Below the pieces are notes generated by a model, which made no database searches, was not told the origin of the DNA, and saw nothing but the letters and a program-made list of their open reading frames with translations. The position numbers and the translations under genes were made by a program. Below, in pieces: positions 45,301 to 54,930 of a DNA stretch of 64,000 nt (its first letter is position 1; every line of letters begins with the position of its first letter). Source of the DNA: Planctomycetota bacterium (GTDB lineage Bacteria > Planctomycetota > Phycisphaerae > Phycisphaerales > SM1A02); assembly GCA_026386795.1 (NCBI GenBank), contig JAPLMU010000052.1:29506-93505 (forward strand). Direction: 5' to 3'.

Positions 45301-46221
45301 ATGCCGCGGCATCTCCTGCAACTCGAAGGTCTCGATGCGGTCCAGCTCACCGCGCTCCTTGATCGCGCCGAGGCGTTTATTCCAGCCGCCCGTGGCGAGG
45401 TTTCTGCTACCCCGGTGCTTGCAGGGCGCTTGATAGCCAACCTGTTCTTTGAAGATTCCACGCGGACGCGCCTGAGTTTCGAGGCGGCAGCTGCCCGCCT
45501 TGGGGCACGTTCCTTGGCGCTGCAGGGCTCCGGCTCGAGCGCGAGCAAGGGCGAGACCTTTCTCGATACGGCTCTGAATGTTGAGGCCTTAGGCGTCGAC
45601 GCAATTATTGTCAGAACCAACCTCTCTGGCGGTCCCAACCAGTTGGTTCGCCATGTGCGTTGCGCCGTCATCAATGCTGGGGATGGCCGGCATGAGCACC
45701 CAACCCAAGGCCTGCTCGATTGTTTGACGATCCGAAGGGCATTAGGAGCGATCAAGGGCGCAAATGTTGCGATCGTGGGCGATATTGCCAATAGCCGGGT
45801 GGCTCGAAGTGCGCTTCATGCGCTGACGACACTGGGGGCAACAGTTCGCCTCATCGGCCCGCCAACGCTGCTTCCGCGCAGCTTTGCGTCCGTGGCAAAA
45901 AACTCGGAAAATGTATTGATATCACATGATCTTGATTCAAATTTACACGATCTTGATGCGATCGTCATGCTCCGGGTGCAGGTGGAGCGCGCAGCCGGTG
46001 GTGCCATAGCATCGGATTATCGGATTCAATACGGCCTCACCCGCGACCGTGCTGCCCGACTGCCATCACACTGCATTGTCATGCACCCAGGCCCGGTGAA
46101 TCGCGGCGTCGAGGTTGACGACGACGTTGCAGATGACCGCCGTCGCAGCCAAATTCTGCTTCAAGTGACCCACGGCGTGGCTGTTCGGATGGCGGTGCTT
46201 GAGCAGGCTATTACAGGTTAG
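45301..46221 (+). CDS. pyrB: Aspartate carbamoyltransferase catalytic subunit
   Basis: 306 residues, normal for the catalytic chain. First committed step of pyrimidine synthesis. Carbamoyl-phosphate site FFEDSTRTRLSFEAAAARLGA (STRT motif), EHPTQGLLDCLTI and MHPGPVNRGVEVDD are all present. No regulatory pyrI and no dihydroorotase gene are adjacent. The start ATG 45301 is the first in frame and gives a normal N-terminus. Confidence 0.96.
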   Translation: MPRHLLQLEGLDAVQLTALLDRAEAFIPAARGEVSATPVLAGRLIANLFFEDSTRTRLSFEAAAARLGARSLALQGSGSSASKGETFLDTALNVEALGVDAIIVRTNLSGGPNQLVRHVRCAVINAGDGRHEHPTQGLLDCLTIRRALGAIKGANVAIVGDIANSRVARSALHALTTLGATVRLIGPPTLLPRSFASVAKNSENVLISHDLDSNLHDLDAIVMLRVQVERAAGGAIASDYRIQYGLTRDRAARLPSHCIVMHPGPVNRGVEVDDDVADDRRRSQILLQVTHGVAVRMAVLEQAITG

Positions 46222-46389
46222 ATGTTTGTTCGGGATATGACTTCCATAATCGACCGAGATGAGGGTGAAGGTACCCTACGGTGCTTGCCGATAGCCCATG
46301 CGTCCGCTCGTTTGTTTTCTCGGGTGGCGTGGCGGCGTTGATTCGGTCGGAGATGTTTCCGCCGACCTTCCTACAAGAGGTTTTGTCAT

Positions 46390-48144
46390 ATGACTTTGGC
46401 CAGGACTGCGAAGCCACCCCGATCAGACCAACGTGCCGCGGGCAAAGCAGTTCCCTGTTGTCTTGCGTTCGGACTGGTGTTCACCGTGGCGATCACTGGC
46501 TGTGATTACGACAGCTGGATGGACCCAAGTCGAACCGGTTATTTCGAGCACACCCCCACATCGATCCCCATCCTTCGCAAGATTGATGTGATTGAAGTTG
46601 ATGAGGATGCATTTGCTACTGAAATGGGTCCGCCGACCGCAACCGACTTGGTTGCCGGTTCTCCGGAGTACATCTTTGCTGCAGGTGACGGCATCGAGGT
46701 GCAAATCAATGACCTGTTCCAAGTCGACAAGCCAGAACAATTCAAGCGCACGATCGACCAGTCCGGCAAGATCTTGCTACCGATCGTTGGTTCGATTCAA
46801 GCGGCGGGTATGTCGCAGACAGACCTTGTTGCCGCAATCACCGAAAAACTCCGGCCGATCATTCGCGACCCGCGCGTTGACGTAACCATCACTGAGGGTC
46901 GCGCCTTTACGTTTATGGTTGACGGTGAAGTGCGTAATTCGGGGGTTTACTCACTCTCGCGCCCAGACTTCGACATTGAACAGGCCGTTGCGCTTGCAGG
47001 TGGAGCCAACCAAGGCGTTCGCCGAGTGCGCGTTGTTCGAACGCTCGCTCGCGACGATGCGGCAACGAAGGAAACTGGTACTGGCCCTGCGTCAACATCG
47101 CCTGGAAAACAGGGCGGTGCCGCAGCTGGGCAACCGAACCCAGTAGCAGCGCCGCATTCAAACACCGGCGCGCCAGTCGCTCCAGCGGAACCACCGCCGA
47201 GCGTTGACGACCTCCTCAAGCAGATTCAAGCCCCGACGAGCGCAGTTCCCGCGCCAGCACCTGCTGATCCGAACCAGCCAGCGCTTCCAGTGCCGTCGGC
47301 AACGAAGCCACCCGAGCCGGCTCCTGCCAGCCCTGGCGCGCTCCGCTCGCCATCAATGGTGGTGGATGTTGATCAACTTGAAGCGCCGAAGGTTGCCGAG
47401 ACATCGGTCGTCCATTCGGATGCTGCTGTTCAAAGCGCCCCAACTCAGGTGCCCTCCACTGAGGCGCGGTATGTCTTTGACACTCAGAAGCAGGAGTGGG
47501 TCTTCGTTGCAGCACGTAACGGTGGACCAACCGGTCCTGATACCAATCTGTCCGCTCCCAATTCGCCGGAAGGCGCGCTCACTGGTGGAGCCGCAGCCGG
47601 ATCGGATGGACGGGCATTGAAGCAGCCTGTGAATTTCCGTCTCCCGAACGGACGCAAGACACGCGTCATCATCATCGACTGGGAGAAGTTGCAGAAGGGC
47701 GATTTGACACAGAACGTCTTGGTCCGCCCGGGTGACAAGATCCATGTCGAGAGTGATATCGGTGTCGTGTACATCGATGGTGAAGTGGCGCGACCAGGCG
47801 TCTATAACTTGCCCCCGATTGGCGAACTCACCCTCAGTCGATTGGTCACCGCGGCAGGCGGCCTCGGACAGATAGCCATTCCCCAGCGCGTCGATCTGAT
47901 TCGAAAGATCGCACCTGATCGCGAAGCAGCGCTGCGCGTCAACTTGGCGGCGATCCGCAATAAGGCGGAGCCCGACATTGTTATGCGCGCTGATGACCAC
48001 ATCATCATCGGAACCAACTTCTTCGCAACCCCGCTTGCGGTGATCCGCAACGGGTTCCGAATGACCTACGGCTTTGGATTTCTCATCGACCGCAACTTCG
48101 GAAACGATGTATTCGGACCTCCTCCGTACACGCAGCAGCAGTGA
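46390..48144 (+). CDS. Polysaccharide export outer-membrane lipoprotein (Wza-like) with SLBB domains
   Basis: 584 residues. A lipobox (FTVAITGCDYD, Cys38) marks an outer-membrane lipoprotein. The poly-export domain spans about 100-180 (AAGDGIEVQINDLF; GKILLPIVGSIQAAGMSQTDLV) and the first SLBB about 175-225. A Pro/Ala/Gln-rich insert of ~200 residues follows (for example GAPVAPAEPPPSVDDLLKQ), then a second SLBB-containing part (VVYIDGEVARPGVYNLPPIGELTLSRLVTAAGGL). It would form the outer-membrane exit channel for the polysaccharide made by the downstream genes. AGAGG lies about 8 bases before the ATG. The 168-bp gap upstream, after pyrB, probably holds the operon promoter, though none stands out. 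Confidence 0.9.
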   Translation: MTLARTAKPPRSDQRAAGKAVPCCLAFGLVFTVAITGCDYDSWMDPSRTGYFEHTPTSIPILRKIDVIEVDEDAFATEMGPPTATDLVAGSPEYIFAAGDGIEVQINDLFQVDKPEQFKRTIDQSGKILLPIVGSIQAAGMSQTDLVAAITEKLRPIIRDPRVDVTITEGRAFTFMVDGEVRNSGVYSLSRPDFDIEQAVALAGGANQGVRRVRVVRTLARDDAATKETGTGPASTSPGKQGGAAAGQPNPVAAPHSNTGAPVAPAEPPPSVDDLLKQIQAPTSAVPAPAPADPNQPALPVPSATKPPEPAPASPGALRSPSMVVDVDQLEAPKVAETSVVHSDAAVQSAPTQVPSTEARYVFDTQKQEWVFVAARNGGPTGPDTNLSAPNSPEGALTGGAAAGSDGRALKQPVNFRLPNGRKTRVIIIDWEKLQKGDLTQNVLVRPGDKIHVESDIGVVYIDGEVARPGVYNLPPIGELTLSRLVTAAGGLGQIAIPQRVDLIRKIAPDREAALRVNLAAIRNKAEPDIVMRADDHIIIGTNFFATPLAVIRNGFRMTYGFGFLIDRNFGNDVFGPPPYTQQQ

Positions 48145-48232
48145 TTCGTCAAATGCGACGAACCCAGCGCGAGGATGGGCGTAGCAACGCTAGCACTGAT
48201 CCTCGGAATGAAGTCGGAGCCTGGATCCTTGC

Positions 48233-49219
48233 ATGACAAGCAGCTCGGCGAACACTCCCCAACCTCGCAATACCGCGCCGAGCGCGGCGAGTGGCGGCGT
48301 TGGCGCGTTGGATTCGTTTGACGTACCAGATCGTGCGGCTTACGCATGGGGCGCACTCTTGGTGGTGGCCTTTATCGCCACCTTCTTCGAATTCTTTCGC
48401 TACCAGTTTGTCCAAGCAACCACCCAGGTCCAGGACTGGGGTCACACACTCCTCATTCCACTGATCGCCGGTTATTTCGTCTATGTGCAGCGCGAGAAAC
48501 TGGCGGTCAAACGGTTCGTGCCGTCCTGGTCTGCGTTCACGCTGCTCTTTCTGGGGCTTGCGATTTACTCGGCGTCCGCATTTGGACCACAGGCGATTCA
48601 ACATCACAATGTTCGCGGCGTCGGGGTGGGATGCGCGCTGCTGGGATGCCTCCTTGCAGTGTTCGGCACCGCATCGTTCCGCTGGCTCTGGTTCCCGTGG
48701 GCGTATTGGTATGTCTTTGGCCAGACCATCTCCGAACGAGTCATGTCGCGCGTGACCGAGCGCTTGCAGGATTGGAGCGCGATCGGCGCGGACATCTTGC
48801 TGAACACATTGGGGATAGACACGGACCGTGTCGGCAACGTGCTCACGGTGCACATGTCAGATGGAACTACGCACCCGCTGAATGTCGCCGAGGCATGCTC
48901 TGGCATGCGCACACTCATGGCGTTTCTTGCAATTGGCGTTGCGCTCGCCGCACTTGGCCTGCCGCGCTGGTGGCAGCGCGTGCTGCTTGTGGTTGCGGGC
49001 ATTCCCATTTCGCTCTTCGTGAATGTGCTTCGCGTTGCGTCGCTGGGAATGCTTTCCATGGTTGACGCGAATTTCAGCACTGGCGAGTTTCACAGCATGG
49101 TGGGGTTGATCTGGCTCGTACCCGCGTTCCTTCTGTTTCTTGGAGTGATGTGGGTGATCCGCAATATGGTGGATGATGGGCAAGTGCCCCCGTCCCCGCG
49201 ATCTGGAGTGAATCCATGA
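48233..49219 (+). CDS. Exosortase (exosortase/archaeosortase family)
   Basis: Integral membrane transpeptidase-like enzyme of about 8 TM segments that recognises PEP-CTERM-type tails. 328 residues. The catalytic triad is visible: Cys222 in EACSGMRTLMAF, Arg267 in FVNVLRVASLGML and His287 in GEFHSMVGLIW. The subtype cannot be fixed by eye. It overlaps the EpsI-domain gene by 4 bases. It is preceded by the export lipoprotein and followed by TPR, Wzz-like and sugar genes, the usual EPS-linked exosortase context. The PEP-CTERM-like protein at 30.7 kb is its one candidate substrate in this window. Confidence 0.93.
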   Translation: MTSSSANTPQPRNTAPSAASGGVGALDSFDVPDRAAYAWGALLVVAFIATFFEFFRYQFVQATTQVQDWGHTLLIPLIAGYFVYVQREKLAVKRFVPSWSAFTLLFLGLAIYSASAFGPQAIQHHNVRGVGVGCALLGCLLAVFGTASFRWLWFPWAYWYVFGQTISERVMSRVTERLQDWSAIGADILLNTLGIDTDRVGNVLTVHMSDGTTHPLNVAEACSGMRTLMAFLAIGVALAALGLPRWWQRVLLVVAGIPISLFVNVLRVASLGMLSMVDANFSTGEFHSMVGLIWLVPAFLLFLGVMWVIRNMVDDGQVPPSPRSGVNP

Positions 49220-50073
49220 TTCACTTTCAGCCAAAGGTGAAAGCGGTCTACTTCGCTTTGTTAGCCACCCTCGCAGTCGGCGGTCTTGGTCTTCGCATTG
49301 GAATGCAGGCACTTGATGTTTATCTCAAGAAGGACCCGGTTCCGCTACGCGCTGACCTTGGCTCAATACCGACAGTCATGGGTCATTGGCAACGCATCGG
49401 CGAAGACCAGCAAATGGATGCGGCGATGGTTGAGTCGCTCGGCACAGAGAAGTACTTGACGCGTTCGTATGCGATTGATGGTGATCCATCCAAGGGCATC
49501 ATCTCGCTGCATTTGGCGTACTACACAGGCATGATCGATACGGTCCCGCACATTCCCGAGCGCTGCTGGGGCGCCGGTGGATTGGTGCAACTAGGAGATC
49601 CGATCACAATGCCGCTTTCGGTGGAGATGCTTTCGAACATTGCCCCCGATGCGCCGGTGAATCTCGCAACTGGTGCGAAATACCCGACAGCAACGCTGGT
49701 TGATCCGGTGACGCGCATTGAAGAAAAAGTGACATTGCCGGTAGGCGAGTTTGCGATGACTGTTTCTACTTTCCAAGACCCACGCGCTTCACGCGTCGAG
49801 CAACTTGGCGGCTACTTGTTCATCGCAAACGGACGTTCGACTGCCAGCACCTTTGGCGTTCGTGCGCTGGCGTTCAATCTCACTGATCGTTTCGCTTACT
49901 ACTGCAAAGTGCAGCTCTCTGCCCGTTACCCATTGGGCACTACTCCCTCGGCCGTTACCTTTAAGACGAACGCCGAGGATTTCCTCACGCAACTTCTACC
50001 GCCGCTGATGCGGTGCCTCCCCGACTGGCCGTCGATGGAGCGCACCACAGCACGGACGGGCCGCAAGGATTGA
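49216..50073 (+). CDS. Exosortase-associated EpsI-domain (DUF3485) protein
   Basis: 285 residues with an N-terminal membrane anchor (VYFALLATLAVGGLGLRIGMQAL). The EpsI-type features are PTVMGHWQRIGEDQQ, LGTEKYLTRSYA, LHLAYYTGMIDTVPHIPERCWGAGG and the later RVEQLGGYLFIANG. EpsI domains occur beside or fused to exosortases and in EPS loci; the biochemical role is not established. It starts inside the exosortase stop codon (ATGA), so the two proteins are made together, and the giant TPR gene starts 3 bp later. Confidence 0.85.
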   Translation: MIHFQPKVKAVYFALLATLAVGGLGLRIGMQALDVYLKKDPVPLRADLGSIPTVMGHWQRIGEDQQMDAAMVESLGTEKYLTRSYAIDGDPSKGIISLHLAYYTGMIDTVPHIPERCWGAGGLVQLGDPITMPLSVEMLSNIAPDAPVNLATGAKYPTATLVDPVTRIEEKVTLPVGEFAMTVSTFQDPRASRVEQLGGYLFIANGRSTASTFGVRALAFNLTDRFAYYCKVQLSARYPLGTTPSAVTFKTNAEDFLTQLLPPLMRCLPDWPSMERTTARTGRKD

Positions 50074-50076
50074 TCG

Positions 50077-53000
50077 ATGGCCAGCAAACTCAACCGTAAA
50101 TTCATCTTCGTCGTCGGCGGGTTCTCCTTGGCCGCGATTCTTCTATTGGTCGCCGTCATCCTGGTGAACCAGTTGTGGCTCAAGAACGCAGAGCGACACA
50201 TCCGCTCTGGTGATGAATTGATGGCGCAAGGGAAGACTCGCGAGGCATATGCCATGTACGGCCGCGCTGTGGGCAAGAAGCCTGATGTTGTGCGCTACAT
50301 CGAGAAGATGGAAGATGCGCTCGGCAAAATCACGGGCGATACGCCGGCGCAATCGGTTGAGGATTATCACAATTTCATGGCCCTGAAGCGCCAGCACACG
50401 CGCGCGCAACCAGGCGACCCTGAGCAGTGGAAGATCTTGATTGCCGCACTTGAAGACGAAGCAGAGCTTTATTCGCGCGGTGATGGATGGATCTCGATTG
50501 AGACCGTCGGCAAGGAAATGAAGGATGTCATGGCTCCGGGTAGTGACGGAATGAAGTTGGCCGAAGAGACGGTGCTGTTTGCGCGCGCGCAGCGCGAGCA
50601 AGTGCTCACGTCTGGCGAGCGCACCGATCTTGAGAAGCAACTGGAAGCATTCCTGAAGGTTGCACCAAAGAGTTGGCGCGGTTGGAACGCACTCGTCACT
50701 TTGCGGATGGCAGATGTTGCGCGCTTGCGCGGTGCTGGGCAGTCACAGGCAGCAACCCGGCGTCTGGAACTTCTTGATAAGTCCATCAGTGACATGCGGG
50801 CAGCAGTGGATCCAAGCGATGCAATTGCACAGAGTTCACTGGCGATCGCCGATCTTGAGCGAGTGCTCCTCGATGCGCGTACTGGTAGTCGCATGGATCG
50901 AACCAAGATTGACACGGCGAAACTTGACGCAGCGTGTCTCAAGGCATCAGAGGTGGCGCTTGCTAGTGGTAAAGGATCAGCTGTACGCGAAGCAGCCGCA
51001 CGAATCGTTGACGCAAAGGGAATTGATGCGGGCGCCAAGCTTCTTGAGGACTGGCTCGCAACGCATCCAACGGACTTGATCACTGCGGGGCTCGATCTGG
51101 AATATGTAAGTCGAACTGGAGATGCCGAGAAGGGATTCGATCGCACCCAGGTAGCCGCGCGGAGAGTTCTTGATCAACCCCGTCTTCCTACTAGTTTGAT
51201 GGCAAGTATCCAATCTGATACACGCGCTCGTGCGCTGCAAGTGCTCCTCGAGGCTGCCATCGTGCAGATTGCGCGCGGCGCCGACGCTACTCAGAAGGCA
51301 AAGCTCGACAAGGAGATTGTGGAACTGCGAGTAAGTTTGTTGGAAGCGCTTCAGAATGACGAAACTGTTCCAGGGATGATCGCCGCTGACGCAAAGATCT
51401 TGCAGTCGCGTATGGATTTGAATGGTGCTGCCAAGAAGTGGGAGCTGTACTTCACGAAGGTTCCGCAACCACCGGCCGATGCATTCCTGTGGGCAACCAT
51501 GGTGTCCCGTGCTCAGAACGATCTTGGACTGGCGATGCAAACGGTGACGAAGGGTTCGGATGCGTTCCCATCGGACCTGCGCCTGGCCATTCAACGCGCA
51601 GAGATTGCTACTCAGCTCGGGCGGTTTGCTGAAGCAGCGTCGTTGTATGAGGCTCTTGCGAAGGCGCTTCCTGAGCAGGAGCAGTATGCGCGCCTGGCGC
51701 AGGACGTTCGATCTCGTGCCGAAGGCGGCCGAAGCGAAGCAGCGCCGGAGATTGCTGGCTTGGAGGCAGCGATGCGCTCCAAGGACTACCCGCGTGCTCG
51801 CGAACTTGCGGCGGCGTGGGTGAAATCTTCCAACGCATCATTACAGGCGATGTACGCGCAGGTGTTGGTTGAACAAGAGGCTGGCGATAAGCCAGCTGCG
51901 CTTGTGTTGTTGCGCGCTGCACTCGAGAAGTATCCAGGGAATCCAGACCTTGCACGCAATGAGGCGCTCTTGGCAACGGAAGACCCAGTGGAGCGAATCG
52001 ACATGATGATTGCGCGGGTCGTCACCGATCCAGCTCAGCGCAACAACGAACGAGTGCGCGCACTCCGTGCATTGCGTGCAGATCTTCAGCGGCAGATCGG
52101 TGACCTTCGTCGGTCAAATTCGCCGGAGCTCGCGCGTAGCGAGGAGTTCTTGAAGAAGATTGATGCCGTGCTTCCTGACGCAGAGAAGAAAGTGGCGGCA
52201 AGCGGCGATGGAGACGCTTCAGCGACCGAGCTAGCGTTCATGGACGCGCTCGCGCGTGGCGACGTTGCCGCCGCAGAGATTCATGTCGCCGCTGCTGCGA
52301 AGTTGACAGCGGTTTCACCAATCTTGGAAACCATTCTTCGTGCGCGTTTGCTTGATTATCAAGGACGCACTGCTGAGGCTATTTCTGTCCTCGAGAAGGC
52401 ACGGCAGGCTGGAAGTAACCAAGCACCGGTCGCGGCGCAATTGGCAATGATTCAGGAGCGCGTCGGCAATGAGCCGGCTGCATTGGCATTGTGGAAGGAG
52501 GCGTATGACCGCCGTCCCAATGACTTGGTCAATGTGCGTGGATACGCGCGTTCCCTCGGTCGATCTGGGCAGGGGCGCACCGCCCTTGACATGTTGCGCA
52601 CGGCAGTTGCGGCAAACTCGAATGATCTCGAAACTCTGACTACCGCCGCGCAGTACGAGGCGGTGTACGGAAGTCGCTCCAAGGCTATCGAGCAGCGGCA
52701 ACGGATCTTGCAGCTTGATTCAGCCAATCGAGAGAACATCGGGGATCTGTACGCACTTCTGTATATGCCCGCGGACTTCGGTTCGGTGCGTGATGCTCAG
52801 GGCCGTCCCCGCTACGACGCACGCGGCTGGTCAACGGTGCCGCCTGACGAGCAACGCCGCTTGCTTGAGGACGCCAACACCATGAATATTGCACTCGCTG
52901 AGCAGTTGTATGAAGCTGCTATGAAGATTGCACCATTTGATGTTCGCTTTGCCGGTCGTAAGGCGTCCGTCATGCGTGAAAACGGCAAGCTGCCGCAGGG

Positions 53001-54867
53001 CACAAAGGCGCTGCAGGATGTTATTGCTCGCGCAGAGGCTGCTGGCAAGACCAACGCGCTGATGTACATGGAGCAAGGTCTTTACCTTGACGATGTTGGC
53101 GACCGCGCCGGCGCAGATGCGTCATTTGTCAAGGCTGCTGCCATACAGGATCCCAAGAAGCGCGAAGTTGATCTTGCGCTCGTCGAAGTGGAAGCTCGGC
53201 GTGGTAATACGGCGCATGCCATCGAATTGCTGAAGAGCGTCCTCGGTGATGCAATGGAACTTCCCGGTCTACTTCGCCTCACAGACTTGCAGGTGGTAGC
53301 GCACCTAAATCCGGATGCAGAGGCGACTCTTGCACGGATCCGCCCGCTCCTTGGTGCATCATCAAACTCCGAACAACAGCGGCAGTTCGAAATGCTTGTT
53401 TCAGCAGTTGCATCTGCTGAAGCTGATGAACTTCGCAACGCCAACAAGATCGATGAATCGAAGGCGAAGGTTGTCGAGGCACTCGCGGCTCTTAGTCGCG
53501 CTGAAACAGTGGCACCCTCGGACCTCTTTGCCCCGCTACGCCGCGTGCAGTTGCTACGTGGTATGGCGATCGCGCAGCAAGATCCATCGAAGCTCGAAGC
53601 GGCGATCGCCGAAGCGGATCGACTTCTTGCGCGCAACGCCTTGTATTGGCCAATGGTGTCCGCGCGCGTTGATTTGTCGCTCGACAAGCGAGATATCAAA
53701 GCTGCAGTGGGCATCTTGGAGCGATTCTTGCAGTCGCAACCCGCCAGCGATGATGCGCGCACCCGTTTGATGGATATGCACGGCGCCATGGGCAATGCGG
53801 CCCGCGCTATTGAAGTTGCACGCGGAGGACTTGAACTCCGGCCACAGGACCCGGTTTGGGCCGAGAGGCTTGGTGATTTGCAGCAGCGCAGCGGCGATTC
53901 AGCTGCCGCGGCGCGAGACTTCGAGCGCGCATTTACGCTCGACCCGAAGTCAACTGTTTACCTGGAGAAGTCAGCGATAGCGCGCCTTGCTTCCGGCGAT
54001 GCAACTGGGACACTCAACCTATTGCGTGGAGCAAATGAGCTTGTAGCGCGCTCGATAGTATTGCGAGCGATCTCAGCCGCGGCATTGGTCAAGTCCGGTC
54101 GTCGCGATGAAGGGTTGGTTGCCGGGCGTGAGGCAGTTGCCGCAGCTCGCGCCCTGCCGGATGGTTCGACAGCCACGGTCGAGCGCACAGTCATGGTGCT
54201 TCGAGACATCTTCCCTATCGATAAGCCTGCTGACTTCGAAACATTCCTCCTGCAGGGCGGTGCAGTACCGTCGGTGCTCGACGAAGCCATTCTTGCAGAC
54301 ACTTGGAATCGCAGTGGCCCGGCTGGTTCAGATAAGGCCCTGGAATGGTGTTCGAAGGTCGAGGCACGGGCTGCAGCGAACGCCGCGTCTGTACCGCCTG
54401 GTGTGGAAGCAGCGGTAGCAATGACGCGCGGAGCAGTCCTTTATGTCAAGCCGGACATGGAAGGCGCGTGCGAGGCATACGTGCGAGCAGCGCAGCTTTC
54501 AAATAAGAATCCTGCCGCACTCAACAATGCCGCCTATCTGCTTTCGAAGGTAAAGAAGGACTATGCCCGGGCATTTGAATTGGCATCGCGAGCAGTGCTC
54601 TACGCTCCGACCCAGCCAGATTACTTAGACACGCTTGGTTTCATTCTTCTGCAGACGGGGCGACTCGCCGAGGCAGAGGATGCGTTGAACAAGTCAGTGG
54701 CAGCTTCGCCGACGACATCAGGTCTATTGCATCTTGCACAGGTCCGTGCCGCGCAGGGAAACATTGGCGATGCTCGGCAGATTCTCGATCGCGCGCGCGC
54801 GCGACCGGGAGACGCAGACAGCACGAAAGAAATCGAGGCGTTTGCAGAAACGCTCAAGGGTAAGTAA
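50077..54867 (+). CDS. Giant membrane-anchored TPR protein of the exosortase/EPS locus
   Basis: 1596 residues. One N-terminal TM (FIFVVGGFSLAAILLLVAVILVNQLW) is followed by about 1,500 residues of tetratricopeptide-type helices, many with the A..Y/A..A..P spacing (for example ARAIEVARGGLELRPQDPVWAERLG and LLSKVKKDYARAFELASRAVLYAPTQPDYLDTLG). The layout resembles PrsT-type TPR proteins known from PEP-CTERM/EPS clusters. Probably a periplasmic scaffold for polysaccharide synthesis or protein sorting. AAGGA lies 7 bases upstream of the ATG. The following 63-bp gap holds a small GAGGGC/GCCCTC hairpin without a T tract. Confidence 0.88.
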   Translation: MASKLNRKFIFVVGGFSLAAILLLVAVILVNQLWLKNAERHIRSGDELMAQGKTREAYAMYGRAVGKKPDVVRYIEKMEDALGKITGDTPAQSVEDYHNFMALKRQHTRAQPGDPEQWKILIAALEDEAELYSRGDGWISIETVGKEMKDVMAPGSDGMKLAEETVLFARAQREQVLTSGERTDLEKQLEAFLKVAPKSWRGWNALVTLRMADVARLRGAGQSQAATRRLELLDKSISDMRAAVDPSDAIAQSSLAIADLERVLLDARTGSRMDRTKIDTAKLDAACLKASEVALASGKGSAVREAAARIVDAKGIDAGAKLLEDWLATHPTDLITAGLDLEYVSRTGDAEKGFDRTQVAARRVLDQPRLPTSLMASIQSDTRARALQVLLEAAIVQIARGADATQKAKLDKEIVELRVSLLEALQNDETVPGMIAADAKILQSRMDLNGAAKKWELYFTKVPQPPADAFLWATMVSRAQNDLGLAMQTVTKGSDAFPSDLRLAIQRAEIATQLGRFAEAASLYEALAKALPEQEQYARLAQDVRSRAEGGRSEAAPEIAGLEAAMRSKDYPRARELAAAWVKSSNASLQAMYAQVLVEQEAGDKPAALVLLRAALEKYPGNPDLARNEALLATEDPVERIDMMIARVVTDPAQRNNERVRALRALRADLQRQIGDLRRSNSPELARSEEFLKKIDAVLPDAEKKVAASGDGDASATELAFMDALARGDVAAAEIHVAAAAKLTAVSPILETILRARLLDYQGRTAEAISVLEKARQAGSNQAPVAAQLAMIQERVGNEPAALALWKEAYDRRPNDLVNVRGYARSLGRSGQGRTALDMLRTAVAANSNDLETLTTAAQYEAVYGSRSKAIEQRQRILQLDSANRENIGDLYALLYMPADFGSVRDAQGRPRYDARGWSTVPPDEQRRLLEDANTMNIALAEQLYEAAMKIAPFDVRFAGRKASVMRENGKLPQGTKALQDVIARAEAAGKTNALMYMEQGLYLDDVGDRAGADASFVKAAAIQDPKKREVDLALVEVEARRGNTAHAIELLKSVLGDAMELPGLLRLTDLQVVAHLNPDAEATLARIRPLLGASSNSEQQRQFEMLVSAVASAEADELRNANKIDESKAKVVEALAALSRAETVAPSDLFAPLRRVQLLRGMAIAQQDPSKLEAAIAEADRLLARNALYWPMVSARVDLSLDKRDIKAAVGILERFLQSQPASDDARTRLMDMHGAMGNAARAIEVARGGLELRPQDPVWAERLGDLQQRSGDSAAAARDFERAFTLDPKSTVYLEKSAIARLASGDATGTLNLLRGANELVARSIVLRAISAAALVKSGRRDEGLVAGREAVAAARALPDGSTATVERTVMVLRDIFPIDKPADFETFLLQGGAVPSVLDEAILADTWNRSGPAGSDKALEWCSKVEARAAANAASVPPGVEAAVAMTRGAVLYVKPDMEGACEAYVRAAQLSNKNPAALNNAAYLLSKVKKDYARAFELASRAVLYAPTQPDYLDTLGFILLQTGRLAEAEDALNKSVAASPTTSGLLHLAQVRAAQGNIGDARQILDRARARPGDADSTKEIEAFAETLKGK

Positions 54868-54930
54868 AGCCTGAGGGCCAACGATGCCCTCCGGACAGTT
54901 GACGCTCGGGAACCATCCCTAGGAAACACT

